A stretch of 64,000 nt of DNA from an uncultured bacterium (GCA_905214345.1 CAJMLV010000015.1:1-64000), one strand, 5' to 3'; positions 24,943-33,665 are shown, counted from the stretch's first letter. Notes: a model not told the origin generated them from the letters alone. Made by a program: numbers and translations.

Positions 24943-25776
24943 TCAGCGAAGCAGGTCGTACAGCGCCTTGGCGCAGGCTTCGGGGGTGATGACATTGGCG
25001 GGCAGGGGCAGCCCGGCGGCGGCCAGTTCGTCCCGCAGTTCGGCGGCCTGGGGCACATCCAGACGGTAGCGCTTGACCCGTTCGGTCTGGCTGAACACCT
25101 CTTCGGGGGTGCCTTCCATGACGATGCGGCCCCGGCTCATGACCAGGACCCGGTCGGCCTGGGCGGCCTCCTCCATATAATGGGTGATGGACACGATGGT
25201 GATGCCCGCCGCCCGCAGGCTGTGGATGGTCTGCATCACCGCCGCCCGGCCGCGGGGGTCCAGCATGGCGGTGGCTTCGTCCAGAATCAGGCAGTCGGGC
25301 CGCATGGCGATGACGCCCGCGATGGCCACACGCTGTTTCTGGCCGCCGGAAAGCTTGTAGGGGGCCTTTTCCCGGAATTCGTAGATGCCGGTCATCTGCA
25401 TGGCTTCATCCACCCGGGTGCGGATCTGTTCGCTGGGCACGCCCAGGTTTTCCAGGGCAAAAGCCACATCCTCCTCCACGATGGTGGCCACGATCTGGTT
25501 ATCCGGATTCTGGAACACCATGCCCGCCTTCTGGCGGATGTCGTAGAGTTTTTCTTCGGTGCGGGTGTCGATGCCCTCCACCAGCACGGTGCCGGTCTCG
25601 GGCAGCAAAATGGCGTTGAAATGTTTGGCAAGCGTGCTCTTGCCGCTGCCGTTGCCCCCCAGCACGGCGACGAATTCGCCGCGTTTCACCTCCAGGCTCA
25701 CGCCGTCCACGGCGTAGTCGGGGCGTTCGGGGTCATAGCGGAAGCGCACGTCCTGCGCTTTGAGCATGGGCTCCAT
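24943..25776 (-). CDS. ecfA1: ECF transporter ATPase EcfA1
   Basis: 277 residues. Walker A GGNGSGKST at 40-48, signature LSGGQKQRV at 142-150, Walker B CLILDEATAMLD at 162-173. FQNPDNQIVATIVEEDVAF is the Q-helix region of the EcfA1 type. ATG 25774-25776 with AAAGGGGG upstream; 15 bp after the methyltransferase gene. The 87-bp gap to ecfA2 shows no terminator. Confidence 0.94.
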   Translation of the reverse strand: MEPMLKAQDVRFRYDPERPDYAVDGVSLEVKRGEFVAVLGGNGSGKSTLAKHFNAILLPETGTVLVEGIDTRTEEKLYDIRQKAGMVFQNPDNQIVATIVEEDVAFALENLGVPSEQIRTRVDEAMQMTGIYEFREKAPYKLSGGQKQRVAIAGVIAMRPDCLILDEATAMLDPRGRAAVMQTIHSLRAAGITIVSITHYMEEAAQADRVLVMSRGRIVMEGTPEEVFSQTERVKRYRLDVPQAAELRDELAAAGLPLPANVITPEACAKALYDLLR

Positions 25777-25791
25777 GGCAGGTTTCCCCCT

Positions 25792-26658
25792 TTATTCGTT
25801 TTCCCACATGGCGGTGGCGCCGCAGGGCACCACGCCCCCGGTGGCCGAGACCGGCAGGCCGATCTCATCGCACCAGGTCTTTCCGCCCTTGACGGGGCAG
25901 AGGTTGGTTTTCAGGATGTATTCCATCACCGCCGGGCTCAGGCCCTCGGTGTAGGAGTTGATGGCAAAGAAAAGCGGGTCGTCGGACAGGACCTGCTGGG
26001 TCAGGGTGATGAGGTCGTAGACGTTGTCTTCCAGCTTCCAGATCTCACCGCCGGGCCCGCGGCCGTAGCTGGGCGGGTCCATGATGATGCCGTCGTACCG
26101 GCTGCCCCGGCGGATTTCCCGGGCCACGAACTTGGCGCAGTCGTCCACGATCCAGCGGCAGGGCTTGTCCGCCAGGTTGCTGGCGGCGGCGTTTTCCCGG
26201 GCCCAGGCCACCATGCCCTTGGAGGCGTCCACATGGGTGACCGAAGCCCCGGCGGCCAGGCAGGCCAGGGTGGCGCCGCCGGTGTAGCCGAAGAGGTTCA
26301 GCACCTTGATGGGACGGTTGGCGGCGGCGATCTTTTTCTGGTACCAGGCCCAGTTCACCGCCTGTTCGGGAAAGACGCCGGTGTGCTTGAAGCCGGTGGG
26401 GCTGACGATGAGGGTGAGCCCCTGCCAGCCGATCTGCCAGCGCTGGGGCAGCTTGCGGTGCTGTTCCCAGCTGCCGCCGCCCTTGGCGGAACGGTGATAG
26501 ACCGCATCCACCCGGTTCCACAGAGGGCTGACGGGTTCGTTTTTCCAGATGATCTGGGGGTCGGGACGGACGAGCAGGGTCTTGCCCCAGCGTTCCAGCC
26601 GGTTGTGGCCGGTGGCGTCGATGAGTTCGTAGTCCTGCCAGGTATCGGCACAGCGCAT
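25792..26658 (-). CDS. SAM-dependent methyltransferase, RlmI/RlmK-like without PUA domain
   Basis: 288 residues from ATG 26656-26658, which has AAAGGAG 9 nt upstream. VLNLFGYTGGATLACLAAG is the SAM motif I, VTHVDASKGMVAWARENA motif II, and IIMDPPSYGRGPGGEIW the catalytic DPPSYG loop of 23S rRNA m5C methyltransferases (RlmI group). The N-terminal part looks like the small beta domain of that family, but no PUA domain precedes it. It may methylate rRNA; the target is unproven. Lies between ruvB and ecfA1. Confidence 0.85.
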   Translation of the reverse strand: MRCADTWQDYELIDATGHNRLERWGKTLLVRPDPQIIWKNEPVSPLWNRVDAVYHRSAKGGGSWEQHRKLPQRWQIGWQGLTLIVSPTGFKHTGVFPEQAVNWAWYQKKIAAANRPIKVLNLFGYTGGATLACLAAGASVTHVDASKGMVAWARENAAASNLADKPCRWIVDDCAKFVAREIRRGSRYDGIIMDPPSYGRGPGGEIWKLEDNVYDLITLTQQVLSDDPLFFAINSYTEGLSPAVMEYILKTNLCPVKGGKTWCDEIGLPVSATGGVVPCGATAMWENE

Positions 26659-26708
26659 AGCGTAAGGCTCCTTTCGGGCGTGTGGGGCGGGCATGGCCGC
26701 CGTTTGTA

Positions 26709-27773
26709 TCAGTACATGGACTGCTGTCCGTCGTCCTCGTCGTCGCGCAGGCGGCGGGGCACCGGCAGATGCAGATGTTCGTAAGCCAGTCGGGTGACGC
26801 AGCGGCCCCGGGGGGTGCGGGTCAGGTAACCCAGCTGCATCAGGTAGGGTTCACAGATGTCCTCCAGAGTGACGCTCTCCTCACCCAGGGCGGCGGCCAG
26901 GGTCTCCAGACCCACCGGCCCGCCGCCGTACAGTTCGATGATGGCCCGCAGGACCCCGCGGTCCAGTTCGTCCAGGCCCATCTCGTCAATGTCCATCTGT
27001 TTGCGGGCTGCCACGGCGGTGGGACCGTCGATGGCGCCGTCCCCCTGGACGGTGGCGAAGTCCCGAACACGCTTGAGCAGGCGGTTGGCGATACGAGGCG
27101 TGCCCCGGCTGCACCGGGCCAGTTCCAGGGCGCCTTCGTGGTCGATGGGAATGCCCAGGATGCCCGCGCTGCGGGTGATGATCCGGGCCAGTTCGTCGGG
27201 GCTGTACGGTTCCAGCTTGAGCAGGATGCCGAAGCGGTCCCGCAGCGGGCCGGTGAGCTGCCCCGCCCGGGTGGTGGCGCCGATGAGGGTGAACCGGGGC
27301 AGGTTGATGCGGATGCTCTGGGCGCTGGGTCCCTTGCCGATCATGATGTCCAGGGCGTAGTCTTCCAGGGCAGGGTACAACACTTCCTCCACCTGGCGGG
27401 ACAGACGATGGATCTCGTCTATAAAGAGGATGTCCCCTTCCTGCAGGTTGGTGAGCAGGGCGGCCAGGTCGCCGGGTTTTTCGATGGCAGGGCCGGAGGT
27501 GATGCGCACCTGGACCCCCATCTCCTGGGCCACGATGCCGGCCAGGGTGGTCTTGCCCAAGCCGGGAGGGCCGTACAGCAGGATGTGGTCCATGGCTTCG
27601 CCCCGCTGCTGGGCCGCCCGCAGATAGATGCGCAGATTGCCTTTTGCCTTGTCCTGGCCGATGTAGTCGTCCAGGGTTTTGGGGCGCAGGCTGTTTTCTT
27701 CCACTTCCGCCGGGCCCAGGTCGGGGCTGACCAGGCGGCTGGGATCGACGGTGTATTCCTGATTCTGTGCCAT
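26709..27773 (-). CDS. ruvB: Holliday junction branch migration DNA helicase RuvB
   Basis: 354 residues. SLRPKTLDDYIGQDKAK start region, Walker A GPPGLGKT at 68-75, Walker B DILFIDEIHRL, sensor GATTRAGQLTGPLRDRF, and the C-terminal winged helix ending in LGYLTRTPRGRCVT. As a hexameric AAA+ motor it drives branch migration at RuvA-bound junctions. 20 bp after ruvA. Confidence 0.97.
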   Translation of the reverse strand: MAQNQEYTVDPSRLVSPDLGPAEVEENSLRPKTLDDYIGQDKAKGNLRIYLRAAQQRGEAMDHILLYGPPGLGKTTLAGIVAQEMGVQVRITSGPAIEKPGDLAALLTNLQEGDILFIDEIHRLSRQVEEVLYPALEDYALDIMIGKGPSAQSIRINLPRFTLIGATTRAGQLTGPLRDRFGILLKLEPYSPDELARIITRSAGILGIPIDHEGALELARCSRGTPRIANRLLKRVRDFATVQGDGAIDGPTAVAARKQMDIDEMGLDELDRGVLRAIIELYGGGPVGLETLAAALGEESVTLEDICEPYLMQLGYLTRTPRGRCVTRLAYEHLHLPVPRRLRDDEDDGQQSMY

Positions 27774-27793
27774 GATGTCTTCCTTTCAGGGCG

Positions 27794-28396
27794 TCAGGCG
27801 CGGGACAGCCCGCGCAGTGCGATCTTGATGATGTCCTGCACCGGCAGGGTGTCGTCCACCCGGGCCACAGCGGCGGCCGCGTCGGAGGGAGTGTAGCCCA
27901 GGCTGACCAGGGCCGCCACTGCCTGGGCGGGAGCGCTCTGGGGGGCCGGGGCGGCGGACACATTGCCTGCGAAGCCGGTACCGGCGGCCAGGCCCTTGCC
28001 CACCTTGTCCTTGAGTTCCAGGGCGATGCGCTGGGCCAGCTTGGGGCCCACGCCGTTGGCGGCGGTGAAGGCCTTGTGGTCCCCGGAGGAGGCCGCCAGG
28101 GCCACCTTTTCGGGGCTCATCACCGACAGGATGGACAGCGCCGCCTTGGGGCCCACGCCGGACACGCCGGTGAGCATCTTGAAGCAGGCGCGCTGGTCCT
28201 CGGTGGCAAAGCCGTAGAGGGCCACGTCGTTCTCGCTCACCGACATGACGGTGTAGAGGGTGGCCTCCTTGCCCGGGGCGGGCATAGCTTCGGCGGTGGA
28301 CAGGGGCACCTGGGCCAGGTACCCCACCCCCGCACAGCTGATGACCACGGTATCCAGGGTCTTTTTCAGGACTTTTCCGTTCAGACAATAGATCAT
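27794..28396 (-). CDS. ruvA: Holliday junction branch migration protein RuvA
   Basis: 200 residues. N-terminal OB fold (MIYCLNGKVLKKTLDTVVI), two helix-hairpin-helix motifs (LTGVSGVGPKAALSIL and ANGVGPKLAQRIALELKDK), an Ala/Gly/Pro-rich flexible linker at about 140-155, and a C-terminal domain (AVAALVSLGYTPSDAAAAV) that binds RuvB. It forms the tetramer that holds the Holliday junction. 37 bp after ruvC. Confidence 0.96.
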   Translation of the reverse strand: MIYCLNGKVLKKTLDTVVISCAGVGYLAQVPLSTAEAMPAPGKEATLYTVMSVSENDVALYGFATEDQRACFKMLTGVSGVGPKAALSILSVMSPEKVALAASSGDHKAFTAANGVGPKLAQRIALELKDKVGKGLAAGTGFAGNVSAAPAPQSAPAQAVAALVSLGYTPSDAAAAVARVDDTLPVQDIIKIALRGLSRA

Positions 28397-28433
28397 GGTG
28401 CTTCTCTTTTCTCTCTATAATCGGGCCCCTGCC

Positions 28434-28931
28434 TTATCGCGGCTGGGTACCCATCAGACGGCTGCGGCTGCAGTGGCAGTGAGCCACCGCCATGCCCAGG
28501 GCGTCGGCGGTATCGTCGGGTTTGGGGATCTCGGGCAGGTGCAGCAGCATCCGGGTCATTTCCTGGATCTGCTTTTTCACCGCCTTGCCGTAGCCGGTGA
28601 CTGCCTGCTTGACCTGCATGGGGGTGTATTCATAGATGGGAATGCCGCACTGGGCGGCGGCCAGCAGAATGACGCCCCGGGCTTCGGCCACGCCGATGAC
28701 GGTGGTCTGGTTGTGCTGGTAGAACAGCTTTTCCAGCGAGATGGCTTCCGGCTGGTAGCGCTTGCACACATCCAGGATGCCCTCGTACACCTCCACCAGG
28801 CGCTGCTCAAAGGGGGTATCCTTGTCGGTCATCACCGCGCCGTACCCCACGGGGGCAAACCGGTTGCCCACATATTCCACGACCCCCCAGCCCACGATGG
28901 CGTATCCGGGGTCGATGCCCAAAACTCGCAT
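28434..28931 (-). CDS. ruvC: Holliday junction resolvase RuvC
   Basis: 165 residues from ATG 28929-28931 (GAGAGGTG upstream). MRVLGIDPGYAIVGWGV has the first catalytic Asp; SLEKLFYQHNQTTVIGVAEARG the Glu; PKPDDTADALGMAVAHCH the final acidic pair. It cuts the Holliday junction symmetrically. First gene of a series that runs ruvC-ruvA-ruvB and on to cvpA with short gaps. Confidence 0.96.
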   Translation of the reverse strand: MRVLGIDPGYAIVGWGVVEYVGNRFAPVGYGAVMTDKDTPFEQRLVEVYEGILDVCKRYQPEAISLEKLFYQHNQTTVIGVAEARGVILLAAAQCGIPIYEYTPMQVKQAVTGYGKAVKKQIQEMTRMLLHLPEIPKPDDTADALGMAVAHCHCSRSRLMGTQPR

Positions 28932-28961
28932 TTTGCTACACCTCTCCATTTTAACCGTAAC

Positions 28962-28990
28962 AGTATACCACAAAAACACCGTTGCGGCAA
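28962..28990 (-). promoter_or_regulatory. SigmaA promoter of the ruvC series
   Basis: Minus strand TTGCCG (28985-28990), 17 nt, TATACT (28962-28967), with TGTGG just before the -10. No LexA (Cheo) box of the GAAC-N4-GTTY type was seen within the region, so an SOS link is not supported. Confidence 0.75.
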
Positions 28991-29094
28991 GATTTTACCG
29001 CTTTTGCCCCGCCGTCGAACATTCGATACATCGTCTATTTTCTCCGTGTTGCCGGCGGTTTTACAGAAATTTCGGATTTTTTTGAAAAAAGGGC

Positions 29095-29123
29095 TTGATT
29101 TTTGCTCCGGGATTTGGTATAGT
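29095..29123 (+). promoter_or_regulatory. Promoter of tRNA-Val
   Basis: TTGATT at 29095-29100, 17-nt spacer, TATAGT at 29118-29123; start near 29130, 15 nt before the mature tRNA. Confidence 0.8.
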
Positions 29124-29144
29124 AAACAAGTCGCAAGTCGACAT

Positions 29145-29220
29145 GCGCGGTTAGCTCAGCTGGTAGAGCATCTGCTTGACGTGCAGGAGGTCACAGGTTC
29201 GAGTCCTGTACCGCGCACCA
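29145..29220 (+). tRNA. tRNA-Val (anticodon GAC)
   Basis: 76 nt including an encoded CCA. Acceptor GCGCGGT / ACCGCGC pairs perfectly. D arm TAGCTCAGCTGGTAGAGC; anticodon stem TCTGC / GCAGG closes the loop TTGACGT, giving anticodon GAC (reads GUC/GUU valine codons). T arm ACAGG TTCGAGT CCTGT. Single tRNA with its own promoter and terminator. Confidence 0.96.
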
Positions 29221-29227
29221 CGATAAA

Positions 29228-29255
29228 AGACCCAGGAACGCAGGTTCCTGGGTCT
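29228..29255 (+). terminator. Terminator of tRNA-Val
   Basis: Perfect 12-bp stem AGACCCAGGAAC / GTTCCTGGGTCT with a 4-nt loop, then TTTCTTTTT. Confidence 0.92.
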
Positions 29256-29280
29256 TTTCTTTTTGTCAGCACACAGCAAA

Positions 29281-29315
29281 ATCCCCGGCCGTTTTCCTAT
29301 GAGGCGGCCGGGGAT
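29281..29315 (-). terminator. Terminator after the LysR-family gene
   Basis: 11-bp stem ATCCCCGGCCG / CGGCCGGGGAT, 13-nt loop, followed on the minus strand by TTTGC; 7 nt past the stop codon at 29322. Confidence 0.7.
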
Positions 29316-29321
29316 CGTTGT

Positions 29322-30197
29322 TTATGGCTGCAATTTGGCGAACACTTCCCGGTAATAGGGCGCAAAAACGCTGTTTTTCTGCCACAGGAAGGTGAAATCG
29401 TGGGCCAGGGTGAAATCCAGCAGGGCCACGGCGCACAGTTCCCCGCTTTCCAGTTCCCGGGCGGCTGCCGAGCGGTAACAGAAGGTGATGCCGCAGTTTT
29501 CCCGCACCAGGGCCTTGATGGCGTTCAGGCTGCCCAGCTCCGCCAGGCGGGGGAAGTCCGCCAGGGAAAGCCCCCGTTCCTGCAATGCCCGCTGGAGCAT
29601 CTCCCGGGTGCCGGAACCTTCCTCCCGAACCAGAAGATGTTCCCCCAGCAGTTCCCGCAGTTCGTGTTCCCCTTTGGCCAGGGGATGGTCCGGGGCGCAG
29701 ACGGGCAGCATCTCCTCCCGGGTATAGACCAGGCCGTCGTATTCCTGCCGGGGATAAAAGCCCTCAATGACCGCAAAGTCGATCTCTCCCTGGTCCAGCA
29801 GCCCCAGCAGGGCATCGGTGTTGTTCACGATCATCCGCAGCCGCAGGTCGGGGTCGGTGCGCAGCAGACGGGCCAGAGGGCCGGGCATCAGGTATTCCCC
29901 GATGGTCAGGGTGGCCCCGAAATGCAGCGTGCGCCGCCCCGCCGCCGTGCGCAGCAGTTCCCGCAGATGCAGGTCGTCGTGCCGGGCAGCCGAGGCGGTG
30001 CGCAGGAACAGGGCCCCCGCCTCGGTGAGGGACAGCTGCTTGCCCTCATAATGGAAGAACCGGGCGCCGTACTCAGTCTCCAGGGCACGGATGTGCTGGG
30101 ACACCGCCGGCTGGGTAATGTGCAGCTGTTCGGCGGCCCGGGTGTAGTTCATGGTCTGGCAGAGGGTGAGAAAGGTCTCCACTTTATGGTCCAGCAT
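29322..30197 (-). CDS. LysR-family transcriptional regulator, divergent to yeiH-like gene
   Basis: 291 residues. The N-terminal winged HTH (FLTLCQTMNYTRAAEQLHITQPAVSQHIRALE, about 8-42) is typical LysR; the C-terminal part is a two-lobe periplasmic-binding-like effector domain (LRLRMIVNNTDALLGLLDQGEIDFAVIEG). LysR regulators next to YeiH-type transporters often control them in response to a sulfur compound. A 163-bp shared region contains an inverted repeat likely to be its binding site. GAAGGAGAAC precedes the ATG. Confidence 0.93.
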   Translation of the reverse strand: MLDHKVETFLTLCQTMNYTRAAEQLHITQPAVSQHIRALETEYGARFFHYEGKQLSLTEAGALFLRTASAARHDDLHLRELLRTAAGRRTLHFGATLTIGEYLMPGPLARLLRTDPDLRLRMIVNNTDALLGLLDQGEIDFAVIEGFYPRQEYDGLVYTREEMLPVCAPDHPLAKGEHELRELLGEHLLVREEGSGTREMLQRALQERGLSLADFPRLAELGSLNAIKALVRENCGITFCYRSAAARELESGELCAVALLDFTLAHDFTFLWQKNSVFAPYYREVFAKLQP

Positions 30198-30260
30198 ACA
30201 GGTTCTCCTTCCCTATATAAAACATGACAGGGTATCCCAAGCCCAGTATAACACATCCTT

Positions 30261-30277
30261 ATTCATAAATAAAGAAT
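30261..30277. promoter_or_regulatory. Candidate LysR operator
   Basis: ATTC-N9-GAAT inverted repeat, which fits the T-N11-A core of LysR sites. It is 7 bp upstream of the yeiH promoter -35 and within the region where the LysR promoter would lie, a suitable place for activation of the transporter and autorepression. Confidence 0.6.
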
Positions 30278-30283
30278 CATAAT

Positions 30284-30312
30284 TTTACATAATAGCAAAA
30301 ATAGCATATACT
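30284..30312 (+). promoter_or_regulatory. Promoter of the YeiH-like gene
   Basis: TTTACA at 30284-30289, 17-nt AT-rich spacer, TATACT at 30307-30312; start near 30319, leader of about 42 nt ending in GGGAGGAG before the ATG. Confidence 0.8.
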
Positions 30313-30360
30313 GGTCGCCGGAGAAAAGTAACCGTCCAAAAATGGGAGGAGAATCATACC

Positions 30361-31389
30361 ATGGAAAACCTGAAGAAACTTCTGCCGGGCGTGGCCGCCT
30401 GCCTGGGCATTGCGGTACCGGCCTGGCTGCTGGGCAAAGCCTTCCCGGTCATCGGCGGGCCGGTGTTCGCCATCCTCATCGGCATGGTCATTGCCCTGTT
30501 CTATAAGGATAAGAGCCTGACCCAGCCGGGCATCACCTACACGTCCAAAAAGATCCTGCAATATGCGGTCATCCTGCTGGGCTTCGGGCTGAACCTGTCC
30601 GAGATTGCCCGGGTGGGCGCCCAGAGTCTGCCGGTGATCGTTTCCACCATCACCACCTCGCTGGTGGTGGCCTTCCTGCTGCAGAAGGTCCTGCGGCTGC
30701 CGGGCAACACCTCCACCCTCATCGGTGTGGGGTCCTCCATCTGCGGCGGTTCGGCCATTGCCGCCACCGCCCCCGTCATCCACGCCGATGACGAGGAGAT
30801 TGCCCAGTCCATCTCAGTCATCTTCCTCTTCAATGTGCTGGCCGCCCTGCTGTTTCCCTGGCTGGGCGGCCAGCTGGGGCTGAGCAATGAAGGCTTTGCC
30901 CTGTTTGCCGGCACCGCCGTCAACGATACCTCCTCCGTCACCGCGGCGGCCGCCGCCTGGGACGGCCTGCACGCCGGGGCCAACACCCTGGAAGGCGCCA
31001 CCATCGTCAAGCTGACCCGCACCCTGGCCATCATCCCTATCACCCTGGTGCTGGCCCTGATGGGCGCCGCCAAGGCCCGCAAGACCGGCAAAGCCCAGGA
31101 AGGCGGCTTCTCGTTGAAAAAGGTATTTCCCTTCTTCATCCTCTTCTTCCTGCTGGCTTCGGTCATCACCACCGTCTGCGTGTCGGCAGGCGTGGACGCT
31201 TCCCTCTTCCACCCGCTGAAAGAACTGTCCAAGTTCTTCATCGTCATGGCCATGGCGGCCATCGGCCTGAACACCGACCTGGTGAAGATGGTGCGCACCG
31301 GCGGCAAAGCCATCGTCATGGGCTTTGTCTGCTGGGTGGCTATCACCGGCGTGAGCCTGGGCATGCAGCATATCATCGGCATCTGGTAA
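30361..31389 (+). CDS. YeiH-family (UPF0324) putative sulfate exporter
   Basis: 342 residues with about ten TM helices and conserved YeiH blocks: KKILQYAVILLGFGLNLSEI, LIGVGSSICGGSAIAATAPVI, FALFAGTAVNDTSSVTAAAAAWD, and FIVMAMAAIGLNTDLVKMV. The family is annotated as putative sulfate exporters, though transport substrate is poorly tested; proteins of this kind are usually beside a LysR regulator, as here. Its promoter, candidate operator and terminator are all visible, so it is a single-gene unit. Confidence 0.92.
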   Translation: MENLKKLLPGVAACLGIAVPAWLLGKAFPVIGGPVFAILIGMVIALFYKDKSLTQPGITYTSKKILQYAVILLGFGLNLSEIARVGAQSLPVIVSTITTSLVVAFLLQKVLRLPGNTSTLIGVGSSICGGSAIAATAPVIHADDEEIAQSISVIFLFNVLAALLFPWLGGQLGLSNEGFALFAGTAVNDTSSVTAAAAAWDGLHAGANTLEGATIVKLTRTLAIIPITLVLALMGAAKARKTGKAQEGGFSLKKVFPFFILFFLLASVITTVCVSAGVDASLFHPLKELSKFFIVMAMAAIGLNTDLVKMVRTGGKAIVMGFVCWVAITGVSLGMQHIIGIW

Positions 31390-31400
31390 AAGCAAAAAAG

Positions 31401-31435
31401 CAGCCCCTTCCCGTGGTATCCATGGGAGGGGGCTG
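31401..31435. terminator. Terminator between yeiH-like and dehydrogenase genes
   Basis: 16-bp stem CAGCCCCTTCCCGTGG / CCATGGGAGGGGGCTG with two G-U pairs and a 3-nt loop, then TTTT; A6 on the left side allows use by the convergent gene. Confidence 0.85.
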
Positions 31436-31452
31436 TTTTGGTTTATAAAGGG

Positions 31453-32448
31453 TTATTCGTGGACTTCGTTCACCAGTTTTTCACCCCGCTCAAAGGCACG
31501 GGCGTTTTCCATGGTGGTGATGGCGATGCTCTGCAGCGCCGTGCGGGTGAAGAAGGCCTGATGGCTGGTGATGACCACGTTGGGGAAGCTGAGCAGCACC
31601 GGGACCACCTCATTTTCCAGCACATCGTCGGAGAAGTCCTCGAACACCTGGCCGTCCTCGTCCTCGTACACGTCCAGACCCACGCCGGCGAACTTGCGGG
31701 CGCGCAGGGCGTCGATGAGGGCATTGGTGTCGATGAGGCCGCCGCGGCTGGTGTTGACCAGGATGGCGTTGTCCCGCATCTTGGCGATGGTCTCGGCGTT
31801 GATGAGGTGGTGGGTGTCGGCGGTCAGGGGGCAGTGCAGGCTGATGAGGTCGGCGGCGCGGAGGAGCTCGTCCAGCTCCACATACCGCACAATGCCTTCC
31901 AGCTCAGGGTTGTGGTACTGGTCGTAGGCCAGCACGGTCATGCCGTAGCCGTGGCAGATGCGGGCCATGGCGGCGCCGATGCGCCCGGTGCCGATGATAC
32001 CGGCGCAGGAACCGTACAGGTTATAGCCCAGCAGACCGTCGAGGGCAAAGTTGTTGTTGCGCACCTTGATATAAGCCTTGCAGATGCGGCGGTTGGCCGC
32101 CTGGGCCAGGGCCATGGCGTGTTCGGCCACCGCTTCGGGGCTGTAGCCGGGCACGCGGAGCACCGTGATGCCCAGCCGCCTGGCGGCGGCCAGGTCCACA
32201 TTGTTGTAACCGGCGCAGCGCATGAGCAGCAGGCGGATGCCCGCTTCGTGCAAAGCTTCCAGCACGGGGGCGGAGCAGTCGCTGTTCACAAAGGCGCAGA
32301 CGGCGTCACCGCCCTTGGCCAGGGGCGCCGTGTCCACGTCCAGGTTGGCGGCCAGGAATTTGATGGAGCAGCCGTAGTCGGGGTCGGCGGCCAGAAGTTC
32401 AAAGTACAGGCGGTCATAATCGCGGGTACCGTAAAAAATGATTTTCAT
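31453..32448 (-). CDS. D-2-hydroxyacid dehydrogenase, D-lactate dehydrogenase-like
   Basis: 331 residues from ATG 32446-32448, with AGAGGTGAG upstream. KIIFYGTRDYDRLYFE opens the catalytic domain; GIIGTGRIGAAMARI is the NAD-binding GxGxxG; NTSRGGLID carries the catalytic Arg and VVITSHQAFFT the catalytic His, as in D-LDH. It reduces a 2-oxo acid (likely pyruvate to D-lactate) with NADH, which fits fermentative life. Vancomycin-resistance VanH belongs to the same family, but no vanA/vanX neighbours are present. Confidence 0.9.
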   Translation of the reverse strand: MKIIFYGTRDYDRLYFELLAADPDYGCSIKFLAANLDVDTAPLAKGGDAVCAFVNSDCSAPVLEALHEAGIRLLLMRCAGYNNVDLAAARRLGITVLRVPGYSPEAVAEHAMALAQAANRRICKAYIKVRNNNFALDGLLGYNLYGSCAGIIGTGRIGAAMARICHGYGMTVLAYDQYHNPELEGIVRYVELDELLRAADLISLHCPLTADTHHLINAETIAKMRDNAILVNTSRGGLIDTNALIDALRARKFAGVGLDVYEDEDGQVFEDFSDDVLENEVVPVLLSFPNVVITSHQAFFTRTALQSIAITTMENARAFERGEKLVNEVHE

Positions 32449-32516
32449 ATGGATTCTCACCTCTCTGATCCTAGTATACCCGGAAAGGCGTTTGTATTCG
32501 GTTGCTTGCGCAACGG

Positions 32517-33665
32517 TCATTCCATTTTTCCGGCAATATCCACGCAGACGATCTCGGTGCGGCCTGCCGTGCGCAGCTTGTACCCCCAGGTGCCGGTGCC
32601 GCCGCTGACCACGGCGGTACAGGTATCGGTCACCCGCTTGCAGCCGTAGTTCACCTCGTTGTAGCGGAAAAGTTTGGCCACCAGTCCCGCGGGCCAGATC
32701 TGGCCGCCATGGGTGTGACCGCTGAAGATCAGGTCCGCCCCGGCGGCGGCCGCGTCCCGCAGTTCCCGGGGTTCGTGGTCCAGCCAGAGGGTGAACACCC
32801 CATCCGGCCCGCCGGGCTGCAGTTCAGCGGGGGCCATCCGTTTGCCCCCGGTGTCCAGCCAGTCCTTGCGTCCCACCACCCGCACCGGGGTATGACCCCG
32901 GCCGGGCAGGGTCACGAAGACTGCCCGGTCTTCCAGGAATTCCACACCGGCAGCGGCAAATTTTTCTTCCAGGTCAGTCCGGGTATAGCTGGGCTCGTGC
33001 CAGTAATGGAACAGGTCGTGGTTGCCCTGCACGAACCATTTGCCCCCGGGAGCCTGCCAGCGTCCGAAAAGGGCGCAGAAGGCATCAAAGTCCTCCCGGA
33101 CGGTGAACTCGTCAAAGATATCCCCGGTGAGCACCAGCAGATCGGGTTCCAGCTGTGCCACCCGCTCATACAGTTCGGGGATGCGGCGGCGGTCCATGGC
33201 GCCCCGGCCGGGGTGCAGGTCGCTGATCTGCACCACCCGCAGGCGGCCGCCGGGCAGGGGCTTTTGGGTGGTGAGGGTATAGCGGGTGGTCCGCAGGCGG
33301 ACAGCCTTGCGCCACCCCCACAGCAGCAGGAGCGCCGTGACCTCCCAGGCCAGCAGCCCGCCCTGCCACACCAGACCGCAGACATGCTGTACCGGCCCGC
33401 CCAGCAGAAAAGCGGCCAGCATGAGCACATCCCCGGCGGCATAGACCCCGCACAGCTGGGCCACGGCCGCCAGCCCCGCCCCCAGAGGGTCCCGGGCCAG
33501 CCACCCCAACGCTGCCAGCAGCAGAAAGGGCAGGCCGAAGAAAGCCCAGGGCGTACCCATGAGGGGCTGCACAAAGGGCAGGGTGAGAAAATTCAGATAC
33601 AACACCACAGCGATGAGTGCCTGGCCGATGCGGGGCACCACAAACTGGATGAAATGGCTGTACAT
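32517..33665 (-). CDS. Membrane-anchored metallophosphoesterase
   Basis: 382 residues. The first 130 contain four hydrophobic segments; the C-terminal calcineurin-like domain has all metal motifs: QISDLHPGRG (DxH), LVLTGDIFDEF (GD), WFVQGNHDLFHYW (GNHD) and FSGHTHGGQIWPA (GHTHGG). This matches the YkuE/YaeI group, some of which act on UDP-sugars or membrane phospholipid substrates; substrate not predictable. Gap to the dehydrogenase gene is 68 bp. Confidence 0.9.
   Translation of the reverse strand: MYSHFIQFVVPRIGQALIAVVLYLNFLTLPFVQPLMGTPWAFFGLPFLLLAALGWLARDPLGAGLAAVAQLCGVYAAGDVLMLAAFLLGGPVQHVCGLVWQGGLLAWEVTALLLLWGWRKAVRLRTTRYTLTTQKPLPGGRLRVVQISDLHPGRGAMDRRRIPELYERVAQLEPDLLVLTGDIFDEFTVREDFDAFCALFGRWQAPGGKWFVQGNHDLFHYWHEPSYTRTDLEEKFAAAGVEFLEDRAVFVTLPGRGHTPVRVVGRKDWLDTGGKRMAPAELQPGGPDGVFTLWLDHEPRELRDAAAAGADLIFSGHTHGGQIWPAGLVAKLFRYNEVNYGCKRVTDTCTAVVSGGTGTWGYKLRTAGRTEIVCVDIAGKME

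Noticed and set aside
28932..29030. LexA box in front of ruvC
   Set aside because: No GAAC-N4-GTTC-like or close match was found in the region.
29145..29220. tRNA-Val as an attachment site of a mobile element
   Set aside because: No integrase, no repeat of the tRNA 3' end and no composition change nearby.
31453..32448. VanH-type dehydrogenase of a vancomycin-resistance cluster
   Set aside because: No D-Ala-D-Lac ligase, VanX or VanRS-like genes next to it; the sequence fits ordinary D-LDH.
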